Shown here piece after piece: positions 35,120 to 45,628 of a stretch of 64,000 nt of DNA (position 1 is the stretch's first letter; the number at the start of each line of letters is the position of its first letter). Origin of the DNA: Nageia nagi (lineage: Eukaryota > Pinophyta); the NCBI GenBank assembly GCA_050084985.1, contig JBITNC010000002.1, positions 2,480,001-2,544,000 on the forward strand. Reading direction: 5' to 3'. The position numbers were made by a program, and so were the translations under genes. Under the pieces are notes generated by a model, which had not been told where the DNA came from, did no database searches, and worked only from the letters and a program-made list of their open reading frames with translations.

Positions 35120-37430
35120 TTCCATACCACAGTATCTGATTGCTGTGATTGAGATTATGGTACAACTTCTATAGGACCCATAGAAGGTTTAGATGTTATT
35201 TCCTTTAGAATGTGAATACCAATGTATCGAAGGATATCTTTATACTAGAAGATCCTTTTCTTCCATTTTTTTTTAATCATTACATTCCACAATAGCTATT
35301 GTTAGCATCGTGCCTAATTTGTATCTCATTCTCTTTTGCTTGTAATTTCAACATATTTTTTTTAGCTAGTAGTTTACTATGCTTAACCAAGAGTTCATAG
35401 TAATATTGTATACATATAACTTTTTTTTGTTGTAGCATATCATAATGATGGTCCATTATCTCCATCTTGACTTTTGTGACAACCAGTTCATGGTGAAGGT
35501 AGGCATTCTCTAAATTTGCTCATATGTTTATTTTCTTATCAGAACTCAAAGAAGAACTTCTTATATGTGCGATAAAATTCTCTATGGGATTCATGATGAT
35601 CAACCTATCGATCATGATTAAACTATCCGATTTAATAATCAAGATGAGAGAGAAAAAATAGTATAGTGATTACTTAAATATTACGCAACTTAGTGGTACT
35701 ATCATTATTACCATCCTAACATGACATGATGCATATGACATCAATTAAATGAGTGGTAGGTGAGATATTTTATCATCGCAAATTCATTGTCTAATGAATC
35801 CTTTTCTCTAAATGATCTTCATTTATTATTCGATGCTTTGCATTTATGATTTGAGCCAAAATCTTTTATTATTAGTTATCTTTCATGGATGTTTCTTAGT
35901 TTCATGCCCTATCGAATGATTTGCAAGATAACATAGTGTATCGTAGCATTCATGTAGCTTTAAAAAATCATGCTTTGATCATGTTTGAAGTTTTATTGTA
36001 ATAGTGACTAGTATTTCTTCAGTTGTACCCAAATGATTGTTATAGTATTTGCATGATTTTCATCTCAATCATGAGGATCATGCTCATCTATTATTTTATT
36101 TACTCAGTCAACCTGATTGGACATAGTATATAATGGTTTATACCCGATTCAATCGCTATGGTTTATACCCCATTCAATTGCTATCTTTTGTAATTTGTAT
36201 GCTACATTGGATCACCTTCCTTACATCCATAGAAGTATTTCAAACCACTCACTATTGCATGGGTAGTTCATCAGCATAGGCTACAATGGTCATCCACATA
36301 CTCTTTTCGTGTTGCTTGGTGAGGTGGACATTGTATTTTATGTCATCAATTTTCTTTTTCTTATCACTTTCTATCTCTTTCACATCAATATCTTTTAAGA
36401 TTGGACACATCCAATTCTAGCATATTTGAAGATGATGCTAATTTTTCAAATTTTGATGACCATTCACTAGACTAGCATTAATCAAACTGTAAGTGCCACC
36501 CACTTGGGCTTATCAGTAGAAATCTTTTCTAGCATTTTAATAAAGTAAAGTACATGGTCATAGTAAATATTGTGCTTGCATGGTTGATCTACTTTGATGT
36601 TGCCATTTATGATCAATGATCTAATTAGTTTGTAATTCTATAAGTTCATTTTGTTCACTTATGTATGAAACCCAAAGAGAGATCTGACTCACCCGAAGAG
36701 AGATCTGATTCACTTGTCATTCATCATAGATATGACCATTTTTCAAAGTCTTCATGTTGATCTTCTCCAAGAAGTTCTTTATCGATGTATTCAAGGTCGA
36801 GTAATACAACATGCTTGCACTACATTGTAGACTACTTTATGATAGAATTTGGTTCGCATACAAGGTCATCGAATCCACCTTTGATGGGCCATCTATGTTA
36901 TCCATCATTTAAAGGATGCTGAGTAGTTGTATTTCATAATCACACTTATTTGTCATCCAAACTAGACATGGAAGATCATCCTTCACTATTCTTGGACACC
37001 TTTTGTTTTCCATTTTTTGCACTACGCAGGTCCTGCCATGTTGCATCCTCATGAGTACTATCATCCCTATACCATTGCATTTACAGTATCGCATCGAGAT
37101 ATTCATTAGGAGTCCACTTATATTTCATGACTAATGCGAGAAGGGGATCAATGGATGTACTACCTATTTTTTGACATCAGGTGTCATTTCTCCTCGATCA
37201 CTCATGCTACTTTGTTTAATATATCCAGTTCGCCTATCACAGATCCTAAGAGTTCTAACTCCAACTCTCTTGATCACATCGAAGATTCTACTTAGTTTGG
37301 CTATCCACTTGGGCATGTGAGTGGAACTTTGCAGAATTAATAAATATTATTTTGGCTTCAATCTTGTACCAAATTATTTAGTGGATAAATTATCAAATTT
37401 GTAAGATAAGCAAAAAAAATCTTAAATACA
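35120..37430 (-). other. Unrecognised, decayed, partly coding-like region replacing pol in copia element 2
   Basis: The last vestige of copia RNase H-side sequence ends near 35120. Beyond it, readable but broken - strand stretches occur. One near 36605-36490 contains 'YYDHVLYFIKMLEKISTDKP'. A frame at 37106-36909 shows no known pattern, and the overlapping frame there reads an 'EDATW' motif that loosely recalls a Ty3/gypsy integrase tail. A Lys/Gln-rich helix-like frame lies at 35465-35280. I cannot assign a family. The base composition is slightly less AT-rich than the surrounding leader repeats. Confidence 0.35.
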
Positions 37431-38539
37431 ATAATTTCAATTTAAGGACATCTTAAACAATGATGCACATAAAACATAATAATGCTAGTGCATAAAATAC
37501 TTAAAAATATAGTGCATAAAATACTTAATTTTAAAGTATACACATTTTTTCACAAGCCCATTCCATAGTTTGCATAAGAATAAATACTCAACATGCATTC
37601 ATGCATCTTAAAAACTAAGTTTTAAGCATTAATTTAAAAATTTAAGTCCTTAAAATTAAGTTTTAAGCATTAAAACAAATGCATTATTCTCATAACTTGA
37701 ATAAAAAAAAAGGCATCATAACTTAAGTAATAATCATGCATTACTTCAACTTAAAAATTAAGTTCTAAGTATGCATTATTAGCTTAAAAAGTTAAGCGCT
37801 AAGCATGTCTCTTAAAAAAAATTAAGTGATCTAAGAAATTCAAAGTAATAGGCATTCCATACTTTGACATAAAGATTTTATCACAAAATAAAAGACATGC
37901 AAATTGTTAGGAGGATCTAAAACTTAAGTAAAATACTCATAAGCTTGTCCCCTTTTACTTAAAAATAAGATTTTAATACAAGATTGAGTGCATTAAGAAG
38001 GTGGGAAAAAAAACTTAGGCTCATATATGAAATATTAACGTGAGCATACCAAATAATAGCTTGTAATAGTTTAATGCAATAAAAGTATTAAAGTCACTAG
38101 CTCATTAATTATATGGATTCAATCAATAACAGAACAACCAGGTTGAAATGAGAGGTAATTCTCACCAACTTCATGATCATAAGAGTGTAGGATAAGATTC
38201 AATGTGTTACCTACCCTGGGTTGAATGTGGAGTAGGCGTTTGAATAGAGTTGGTATGTTTAACGAAGGAATGGTGTTTGAATAGAGTGGGATTGACTTTG
38301 CTACTGTGGATGGCATGAGAGTGAGAATAGCACCAATGGAAGAGTTGGTGGAAAGTCTTTTGTGGCAGGGAAATAAGTGCAAGCTCGAAGCAGAAGAGGA
38401 AAGGAGGGAAGCACCAAGGATCATGAATAAGTTCCCCCTTCGATCTTTCCCTTCCAAAAAGCAAGGGTTTCTCTAAATCCTTCACACTGTAAGATCTATT
38501 CATGCTCAAAAAATTGAATTCTGAATTGATCTAGGGTTT
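37431..38539 (-). other. Leader region of copia element 2 with 'aaattaagttctaagcatgc' repeats
   Basis: Irregular repeats of 'aacttaaaaattaagttctaagcatgcattat' pieces at about 37590-37850 match those at about 62000-62340 in copia 3. They therefore mark the conserved 5' leader of this element group. The part 38100-38530 carries chance frames on the - strand but no recognised protein. It may include untranslated sequence of the captured gene. Confidence 0.55.
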
Positions 38540-38736
38540 TCCTTATTGCAGAAGCCACAGGTTCGAATTTGAGAAGGTAGGTTTTGAAGAAGAGAAGAGG
38601 ATCGCATGGCAATGCTATATGCATTGGTGGCCTATGGCTCTGTGGTGTTAGCAAAGTTCAACGTGACTCCTACTAATGCCAGCCAAATAGCCAGGCAAAT
38701 TCTAGAGAAAATAACTATCGACTATCATGTGTCGCA
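38540..38736 (+). pseudogene. VAMP7-type (VAMP71) longin SNARE fragment, N-terminal
   Basis: An ATG at 38606 opens 'MAMLYALVAYGSVVLAKFN' and continues 'NASQIARQILEKI...YHVSQ'. This is the start of the longin domain of plant VAMP71 R-SNAREs, which act in vacuolar and endosomal fusion (family pattern MAILYALVARG.VVL). The match stops after about 43 residues, and the frame runs on out of register to a TAA at 38774. The 66 bp before the ATG look like an untranslated leader, with an acceptor-like 'ttattgcag' at about 38552-38560. It is antisense to the copia element that carries it. The identification rests on pattern recognition only. Confidence 0.72.
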
Positions 38737-39209
38737 GATATTGATGCTGCCACAAAGGTTGGAATCAAAGTGGTAAGGATCCCTAGCAATGGTACTGGAA
38801 ATTCACTATCATGTGTAGAACATGCTATATATTTGATTCTTGGTCTTATTCAAGATCAAAAAGGCATAGATAAAGCTTTTAAAGAAAGAAGGTTAGGAGA
38901 GCCTATTGGAGAAACACTTTACAAAAAATAATTTTGATTCTTGGATATGGACATATTAGAAAGGACATTGCAGTTCATTTGAGACCCTTCAATGTGAAAA
39001 TTATTATCATTAGAAGAAGATGGGGATCAAATTATGCTGCCAATTCAAACAAATTAGATGAAATAACCACTTTTGAAATGAAGAGTATGGATAAAATATC
39101 CATTGATGATGGCCTCATCGATGCAAAATGTGGTAATGAGTGCCTTTTAGAGTTTGCAAGTCAAGCAGACAGTGTAGTTACTTGTTGCCTCTTAAATGCA
39201 GAGATGGTT
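38737..39209 (+). pseudogene. D-isomer-specific 2-hydroxyacid dehydrogenase fragment
   Basis: The reading 'DIDAATKVGIKVVRIPSNGT', then 'YLILGLIQDQKG', 'GEPIGETLYKK' and, after a frame shift near 38930, 'LILGYGHIRKDIAVHLRPF' and 'FASQADSVVTCCLLNAE' follows the plant D-2-hydroxyacid/3-phosphoglycerate dehydrogenase-like family. The NAD-binding Rossmann motif G-x-G-x2-G reads GYGHIR, so the last Gly is lost. About 155 codons are present with no intron. This suggests derivation from processed RNA, because such plant genes normally have several introns. Both ends are abrupt, inside VAMP-like sequence. Confidence 0.75.
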
Positions 39210-39353
39210 GGATTAACGATGCTATGCATGGTGGATGACATGGTTGGAAGGAAGCACCACTGGAGGAGTGGCTGGGGAGCAACAGCACAGGGGTCAAGCC
39301 AGGAAGCGCTACATGTAATATGGACCCCCTTTGTGTTATTTTTTTTGTGTTAA
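39210..39353 (+). pseudogene. VAMP71-like fragment, continuation
   Basis: In the frame of the preceding dehydrogenase piece the reading passes into 'GLTMLCMVDDMVGR' (39210-39251). This matches the VAMP71 pattern GLTVLCMADD..GR that lies about 15-20 residues after the break point of the N-terminal piece. The remaining codons to 39353 match nothing I know. The dehydrogenase fragment therefore sits inside, and replaces a short part of, a VAMP71 longin fragment. Confidence 0.6.
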
Positions 39354-39981
39354 TAGTTTTGTTGTTGACTTTAGTAAGCACAAAATGTAATATTGTTAAG
39401 TAAATTGCAAATCATATTGCTATAACATGGTTAAACAAAGAACATAACAAAATCATTTAATCACATTAAAGGTACAATTCAAACCTTAAAAATTACATCA
39501 ATGTTATGCAATGGAACTATCAAAATGTTAGATATCCAATATTGCTACAAGATATGCAATTGTAAGGTGTAAACTATACAACCTTAGACAATATTGTAAG
39601 ACAAATTTAGATAAAACTAGTGTATCTAAATTATTTGTAAAATAGAATAATATTAGTGTAATGGACAAATTAATGAAGCAATTGGCAAAATTAATGTAGC
39701 CAATATGTTAAGAGAGACCCTTTTAACTCTCAAGTATTAGAGATAGGTAAAAACAATCATTCTACTAACATGTAATTAAGGTAAATTGGAGCTTCATAAC
39801 CTCAAAATACAACATGTTAGTAGAAATATCTCAATTCAACTTCATAATTAGTAATTAAAATGGACTAAAAATTTAAGTTTCAAATAAAAAGTGAAGCAAG
39901 ATAAGAGTAAAGATATACCTTAATTTGAGGTGAGTTACCTTAAATTTCCAAGTTGAAGTTTGGAGGAGATCCCACAAGGAA
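39354..39981 (-). other. Leader next to the primer-binding site of copia element 2
   Basis: AT-rich, no gene. It lies between the captured fragments and the primer-binding site, and corresponds to the usual untranslated leader. Confidence 0.5.
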
Positions 39982-39993
39982 GCTTTGATACCA
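39982..39993 (-). other. Primer-binding site, initiator-Met tRNA type
   Basis: The - strand reads TGGTATCAAAGC two bases from the LTR. It differs from the usual TGGTATCAGAGC at one position. Confidence 0.88.
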
Positions 39994-39995
39994 TT

Positions 39996-40582
39996 TGATG
40001 GAATTGAAAGATTCCATAACCCAAGAACATTTGTAAGATTTTTATCAAATATAGCAATCAATCATTCTAAACTAAGAACTCAATAAGCATTCTCACATAG
40101 TAACACAAGATGTATAGTGGTTCCTCCATCACATGGAGTACTTCACTTTTAAGTCTCTTTTTCACTATACTCTCAAACAATGTACACTCATATGGATCTC
40201 AACCATGACTCTCCTTAGCATGAAGCATAGCTTGCATGCTTAAGACTTTACTAACTAAGATCTATACTAACAACTTCTCATCTTCATCTTCTTACTAATC
40301 TTCACAAAATAAGCTCCTTTTATAGGACTCAAAACGAACCTTAGGTAATTAACCAATCTAACCATAATAAGTTAGTTAACCCTAAGTTACAATATAGAAT
40401 TGCATTTAATTATTAGTGGAGACACTATTTCACCTAACAATATTATTTTAAATTGGATGGAGAATACTATTCCACCAACCATGCATAAACTTCATTATCA
40501 CCTAATAACCAAATTTAGGTGATTATTAATATGCTAAATATATTAATTACATAATGCCCTAAATAACATTATAATTCTAACA
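39996..40582 (-). repeat. 5' LTR of copia element 2
   Basis: 587 bp, partner of 32533-33115. The - strand ends are TGTTAGAATTATAATG and CAATTCCATCA. Confidence 0.93.
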
Positions 40583-41163
40583 GATTGACTTCTACAACCA
40601 CAACCTTAATCTTTTCCTTTGCAATCGTAACAATCCTCTCCTCTCTTCAACCTAACTATCCATGACGTAAAGATTTTGAAGGAAGGGATTTAGCGCTCTT
40701 CGACATCGCTAATCCTACTTATAATTAATGTTTTTTAATAAAATCCTTATATCTTAAACTATAATTATTTTTGAATTATTTCCTTATATTACTTTAAGAT
40801 GTACATATCCAACTATTTTCTAAACAAATTTAAATTAAGAAAAAAAAACTTATTTAAAAGAAAAACTATGCTAATTTAAAACAAATCATACTTCGATATT
40901 TAAGACCAACCTAAAGAATATGGACAAATAAAACCTAAATAAAAAACAATAACATCAACAATCAAAATCATAAAACCAAAAGAACCGAATTTCATATCTA
41001 CCTTTAGTCTGATCAAGAAGATGAGCTCTCAGGAGGTTGTTCAGCCGACGGCCTTTTTTAAATCTTTTGTTCATTTTCTTCATTCTTCTAGAAGGATGAT
41101 GCTTTCAACGTTATTGACTTTTTCCATTTTGTCTTCTCACGATTCGTTCATATCGCTACCCAC
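40583..41163. other. Spacer, nothing recognised
   Basis: AT-rich sequence without recognisable coding or repeat structure. It becomes somewhat richer in GC toward the 68-bp array. Confidence 0.4.
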
Positions 41164-41407
41164 AAACCGCCCTTTCCCTCGGTATTTAGTGGCATAGAAA
41201 TCCAAACAGCTTATAGATAGTAGCTCCCCCCAAACCGCCCTTCCCCTCGGTATTTAGTGGCATAGAAATCCAAACAGCTTATAGATAGTAGCTCCCCCCA
41301 AACCACCCTTACCCTCTGTATTTAGTGGCATAGAAATCCAAACAGCTTATAGATAGTAGCTCCCCCCAAACCACCCTTCCCCTCTGTATTTAGTGACATA
41401 GAAATCC
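41164..41407. repeat. 68-bp tandem array, 3.6 copies
   Basis: Units start at 41164, 41232 and 41300, and a partial one runs 41368-41407. Each unit begins 'aaacc(g/a)ccctt' and ends 'gatagtagctcccccc'. The copies differ at only a few bases, so the array is young compared with its surroundings. Confidence 0.97.
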
Positions 41408-41989
41408 GAGGATAGATCATGCTTTATCCATCCATGTAGATTTCCGGACGCTCTTGATTTTTAGCTCACGCCGTTCTCAACATAAAAACAAATCACAGAT
41501 CACTGCCTCAGATTTCGAACTTCTCTTTAAACGGAAGCAGCCAACACAACCTACGCGCACAATATATTACTAAGGTTGACAATGAAATTTGTGTTTGTCC
41601 GATTGCGTAATTAAAGTCGTAGGTGTTCATGTTCCGTTTGCCTTCCAATAAAATAATAAGTCAAAATACGTTTGTCGTTTTCGACCGCCGACAAATTACT
41701 CCCAGTTGGATTTGTTTTTATGATGCGTGAGAGCTACGCTATAATTTTCCTCCCTGATTGTATTAGACTTTCACATTATCCGTCACTTCACTTTATGTAT
41801 TTTATCTTTATATGTGAAAGAATCGTATCATTGGCGCCTCTTCATTACATTGAAAAGTTCAATTTTTTCGCCCTTAAAAATGTGAGATGTTGAAAGTGTA
41901 ATACGACAAAATATCTGTTGAATTGTAGCAAGTGGATCAATATTATCTGTAGATTATAATGATTTTTGAGAGAAAATTTCTCATCAAAG
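41408..41989. other. Non-repetitive spacer, nothing assigned
   Basis: Base composition is more balanced than in the transposon regions. A + strand open stretch at 41672-41893 shows no known pattern and is not claimed as a gene. Confidence 0.4.
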
Positions 41990-43215
41990 CATTTTGGCTG
42001 AAGATACTTTTAAATAATGACTTTCAAATTTTAATTAAATATTCAAAATTTTAAGTGAATAATGAAAGGTTTAGGTTCAAACTTTTATCTTTATATGTAA
42101 ACAGATATGTAATATATTTGTAATTTGAAAAAAAATGATTAAATATTTAAAAGAATATAATAAATTGATGGAATATCTTTCATAGTAGTATCTTAGTTGA
42201 AGACAATCTCAAATGATATTAAGGTCAATTTCTACAGTAAAACTTTAGAAAGAATAAAACAAAAATCTTGTTGAATTATAGCAAGTGGCTATGTGCAAGA
42301 TATAGCTTTTTTCATAAAATAATTCTCATCATAGCATCTTTAGCTGTAGACAACCTCATATGATGATTTTCAAACTAGAAAAAAATTACCTTCAATTTCT
42401 ACATTACAACTTAAACTATCAATATTCTGACTGCATCTTTAAAATATGATAAATTGATGAAATATATTTTATAGTAAAATCTTAGCTGGAGACAACCTCA
42501 AATGATGATTTTCAACTTCAAAAATATTTACTTCAATTCTTTAGAAAGAATACAACAAAAATCTTGTTGAATTATGATTTTCAAAAGAATATCATAAATC
42601 TAGAATCTCTCTCATAGGAGCATCTTAGCTGAAGACAACCTCAAATGATGATTTTTCAGCCTAAAAAATATTAATTCCATTTTCTACAGTAGAACTTTAA
42701 AAAGAATGTAACAAAAATCCTGCTAAATTATAATAAGTGGATATATGCAAATTATAGTTGTTTTGGATAGAATATTTTTCATCATAACATCTTAGCTGAA
42801 AACAACCTTAAATGATGATTTTCAAACTAAAAAAATATTATTTTCAATTTCTATATTACAACTTAATTTATCAATCTTCTCATTACATGTTTAAATCATA
42901 ATAAATTGATAAAATATCTCTTATAGTAAAATCTTAGCTAAAGACAACCTTAAAAGATGATTTTCAACCTTAAAAAAAAAATAAACTATCAATCTTCAGA
43001 CCACACATTCAAAGAACATGATGATGACACAGACCTCTCATAATAGCATTTTAAGTGAAAACAACTCCAAAGAATGATTTTCAATATAGAAAATATTAAA
43101 ATTTACAGTAAATCTTAAATTATCTGATCATAAATTTGAAACAATATAAAATAATTTTGTCAGGAAAAAAGTTAAATCCCCAAAGCTCAAATGATGGTTT
43201 CCAACCCAGAATTTC
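41990..43215. repeat. Diverged satellite-like array, period about 143 bp
   Basis: The core 'cttagctgaagacaacctca' followed by 'aatgatgattttcaa' recurs at about 41996, 42195, 42342, 42484, 42627, 42794, 42936, 43053 and 43180. Most intervals are 142-147 bp. Between cores lie alternating blocks such as 'aattgatgaaatat' and 'tagaaagaataaaacaaaaatcttg'. The copies are strongly diverged. Confidence 0.8.
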
Positions 43216-43314
43216 AACTATCAGTCTTCTGACTGCATATGTCCAAAGTAGAACAAACCAAAATAAATATATATTTCCGACGTACTTACGTTGAGTGCAT
43301 GAGTCTCCCTATCC

Positions 43315-43425
43315 ATGGCGGCCGAATGCAGCTCGGGCATTGCGCCGGCGCCCTTCACAACGCTCCGAATTTGTCATAGAACGGAAACGACCATTCTCAC
43401 GCGGAGTCGCACTTTGCAGATTCGA
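43315..43425 (+). CDS. Possible first exon with a plastid-transit-like N-terminus
   Basis: An ATG in GC-rich sequence (ccATGGcg context, a strong plant start) opens 37 codons, 'MAAECSSGIAPAPFTTLRIC...'. They are rich in Ser, Thr and Arg with few acidic residues, as in chloroplast transit peptides. The stretch ends at GAG|GTGAGC, a good splice-donor match at 43426. Without splicing, the frame runs on to 43560. No downstream exon was found in the next 4 kb, so this is an inference. An overlapping - strand frame (43614-43309) is taken as a shadow. Confidence 0.3.
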
Positions 43426-45028
43426 GGTGAGCATCACCATAATCTGTCGCTTCCGCTTTTGCGTGTAAAGAAATTGTACGGCCTGTGCATGCGCGTACAT
43501 CACGCCTCGCAGGAAAATGCCAGTTTCCCGATGGTTCTCAGTCCGATACGCCATTGCTGACTGAAAAATTCGCACAAAAAAGTTGTCTTGCACTACACGC
43601 AACAACTGACGCAATTTAGACCTAAATCTGTGCTAGAGATTGTTTTTCAAACAAAACATGATTGAAAATTGAAATCAATAATATTAATTACATGCATGTT
43701 TGTGTGTATCCTGAGGTGTCGTAACCCCACCCGCAGAAAGTATTGGTTTGAGACTTGTGATCAAGAACAAGGTCTGTTGTGGATTGTCTTTATCTTGTTC
43801 TTTTTGGGTGGGAGAGAGCGCCTACCTTTAGAGATGCATCATGATCCACGTGATTTGCCCTAGTTGTTTTTATATCGGTTTAAAACGAAATCACGAGAAT
43901 GGTAGGTAGTTCAGTAGTTATCCTGACCTGACTCTGATGCCAGGTGCCGTCTAGCTTGAAAAAACAATCCACATAAAGCAGGCATTTCGCTATTTGCAAG
44001 CACAATACATGTCGGATGCATTATGTGGAGCCGAAGGACTCTTTCACAAGTTTGAATTAAAACCCATTAAATCAAAATCCAAGTTTTGATTGCATCTCTC
44101 CGAAGAGATTTCATATATTAAACAGTTAATGAAGATGTATCGTTACGGACTCTTTCACAAGTTTGAATTAAAACCCATTACATCAAAATCTCTGTTTGAT
44201 TGCATCTCTCGGATAAATTTCAAATGTTTATGAAAACATTTTCAGACATATACAGATCTGGCTGGTAGACCAACACAGAAACTACTCAACCTCCAAAAAT
44301 GAAAGAACCCGGGAAATAAACATAAACAATGGCCATAGCAAAATTGGTTATTTTTGTTTTAAAGGCTAGAAAACAGCGCCACAAAACATGCCGGTTCTGA
44401 AAAAAACAGTTAAGAATGTCAAACCTTGCCTTGTGACTGACTGTCTGCTTCTCATACTTGAAATATCATGACAAATATGCAGAAGCTCACAATTAAGTCA
44501 TCACGACATATTATACAGCAAATTCTATCCCAGGAGAAATCTTCATCAAAGTTCCTATACAGAATGACAGAAGAAAATGAGTATGGTACCAATACTGAAA
44601 TAGGGCACCATTCCATGGCCTTCACGCCGGTAATCAACTTATTGTGGATTCTGATATGCCAATGGTTGTATAGGTATGAAAAGCCTTTCTAAACATGAAT
44701 CTGATACCAAGCCATGAAAGATGGCTCTTTGCTGTGACTGGTGACGAAAAGAATGGTAATGGTAACTTGCCCTTAATAAGGTGAACTTGGAATCCACCTG
44801 CCTCCATTATCTAATAGAAGGTGGTCTAATTTTTGTCAGATGTTTCACTGAAGGAATTGCCAGATTGCATAAATGCCTTCAAAACCCACTAATTTATACC
44901 CACCAGATTGTTTACCTCTATATGACAGCGGAGTACGAAAAAACGAGTGGATAACAATTGAACCCCTAAAAACTGTAGCTAACCCCTTAACCAAAACGCC
45001 AAAACTCTTTGGTTTCCGGAGCAAAAAT
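43426..45028. other. Low-copy-looking interval, including the 3' flank of the F-box gene
   Basis: No transposon signature. It contains a two-copy direct repeat, 'gactctttcacaagtttgaa' at about 44037 and 44154. The part next to 45028 is probably the 3' untranslated region of the - strand F-box gene. Small open stretches at 43669-43863 and 44468-44692 show no known pattern. Confidence 0.45.
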
Positions 45029-45526
45029 TCAATTAAATTTGTGAACATTCTTTAACAAATCTGATTTGGAAATAGTACAGGAGCTTCCATTAAACCCCCC
45101 ACTTCTAAAACATCCACGTCTCTTGTAGTACTCCACAGATAACAGAGACAAAGAAAGCTGGACCTGATCCTCGCTCCACATAATATCGTTTTTCTGATTC
45201 AAAGAACTGTTACCACAATCACCCGTACCGCCATTATTTCTTTCTAGACGATGCAGCCACTTCACATACAGATGTCTGAAGCCACCCATCACGTTCACCA
45301 CTGATCTGAGGCGCCCAATCGAAATCCCCGTGGCAGGCCAATGTTGGGTACAAATCAGTTCCCACAAATTATCATCCCTGGCAGCTTGAAACCACACTTT
45401 GCTCACACAGGACGCCACAGACAAAGTCTTGGCATCCAAATGCCTGAAGACCTCATGCATTATGTCCACGTTATCCACCGCCGCCTGCCCATCAGTCTTC
45501 TTCATCCGTTCCAAATCAAATGTCAT
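45029..45526 (-). CDS. GID2: GID2/SLY1-like F-box protein (gibberellin signalling)
   Basis: An intact single-exon frame. The F-box reads 'VDIMHEVFRHLDAKTLSVAS' followed by 'CVSKVWFQAARDDNLWELIC'. After it come the family-specific 'LRSVVNVMGGFRHLY' (GGF block) and 'VQLSLSLLSVEYYKRRG' (LSL block), which bind DELLA repressors in known GID2/SLY1 proteins. Such proteins join SCF ubiquitin ligases in the nucleus and send DELLA proteins for degradation when gibberellin is present. I chose the Met at 45526 (165 residues) because SLY1/GID2-type proteins start shortly before the F-box. The Met at 45505 is also possible. The frame extends to a Met at 45628, but that extension is Cys/Trp-rich and unlike the family. 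No lesions are seen. The gene symbol is by similarity; an SNE-type paralogue is an alternative. Confidence 0.87.
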   Translation of the reverse strand: MTFDLERMKKTDGQAAVDNVDIMHEVFRHLDAKTLSVASCVSKVWFQAARDDNLWELICTQHWPATGISIGRLRSVVNVMGGFRHLYVKWLHRLERNNGGTGDCGNSSLNQKNDIMWSEDQVQLSLSLLSVEYYKRRGCFRSGGFNGSSCTISKSDLLKNVHKFN

Positions 45527-45628
45527 AACTTCAATTCTCACCAGCCCTATTCCAACCTCATCACACAATAAACCCACCCAACTCCAGAGACCTATAAAAC
45601 AGTCCCAGAAATCCCCACAACAATGCAA

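Larger units (their letters stand above)
32533..40582 (-). mobile_element. Copia-type LTR element 2, non-autonomous, with captured host-gene fragments
   Basis: LTRs of 583 and 587 bp (32533-33115, 39996-40582), a - strand primer site (39982-39993) and a - strand polypurine tract (33116-33127) define a complete 8.05-kb element. The 3' part (33128-35120) matches the 3' untranslated regions of copia 1 and copia 3. No gag, protease, integrase or RT is recognisable in it. The region near 38540-39353 holds fragments of two host genes in antisense orientation. The flanking 5-mers are gatca and gattg, which agree at three of five positions, so the target duplication is not clear. Confidence 0.85.

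Noticed and set aside
38119-38509. Overlapping - strand frames of 100-112 codons
   Set aside because: Low-complexity Ser/Leu/His content, two overlapping frames and no known pattern; probably chance frames in the leader of copia 2.
32528-40587. gatca/gattg as a target duplication of copia 2
   Set aside because: Only three of five bases agree, which is too weak to claim.
43309-43614. 101-codon - strand frame in the GC-rich island
   Set aside because: Overlaps the + strand candidate exon, has no recognised pattern, and the + strand has the better start context and splice donor.
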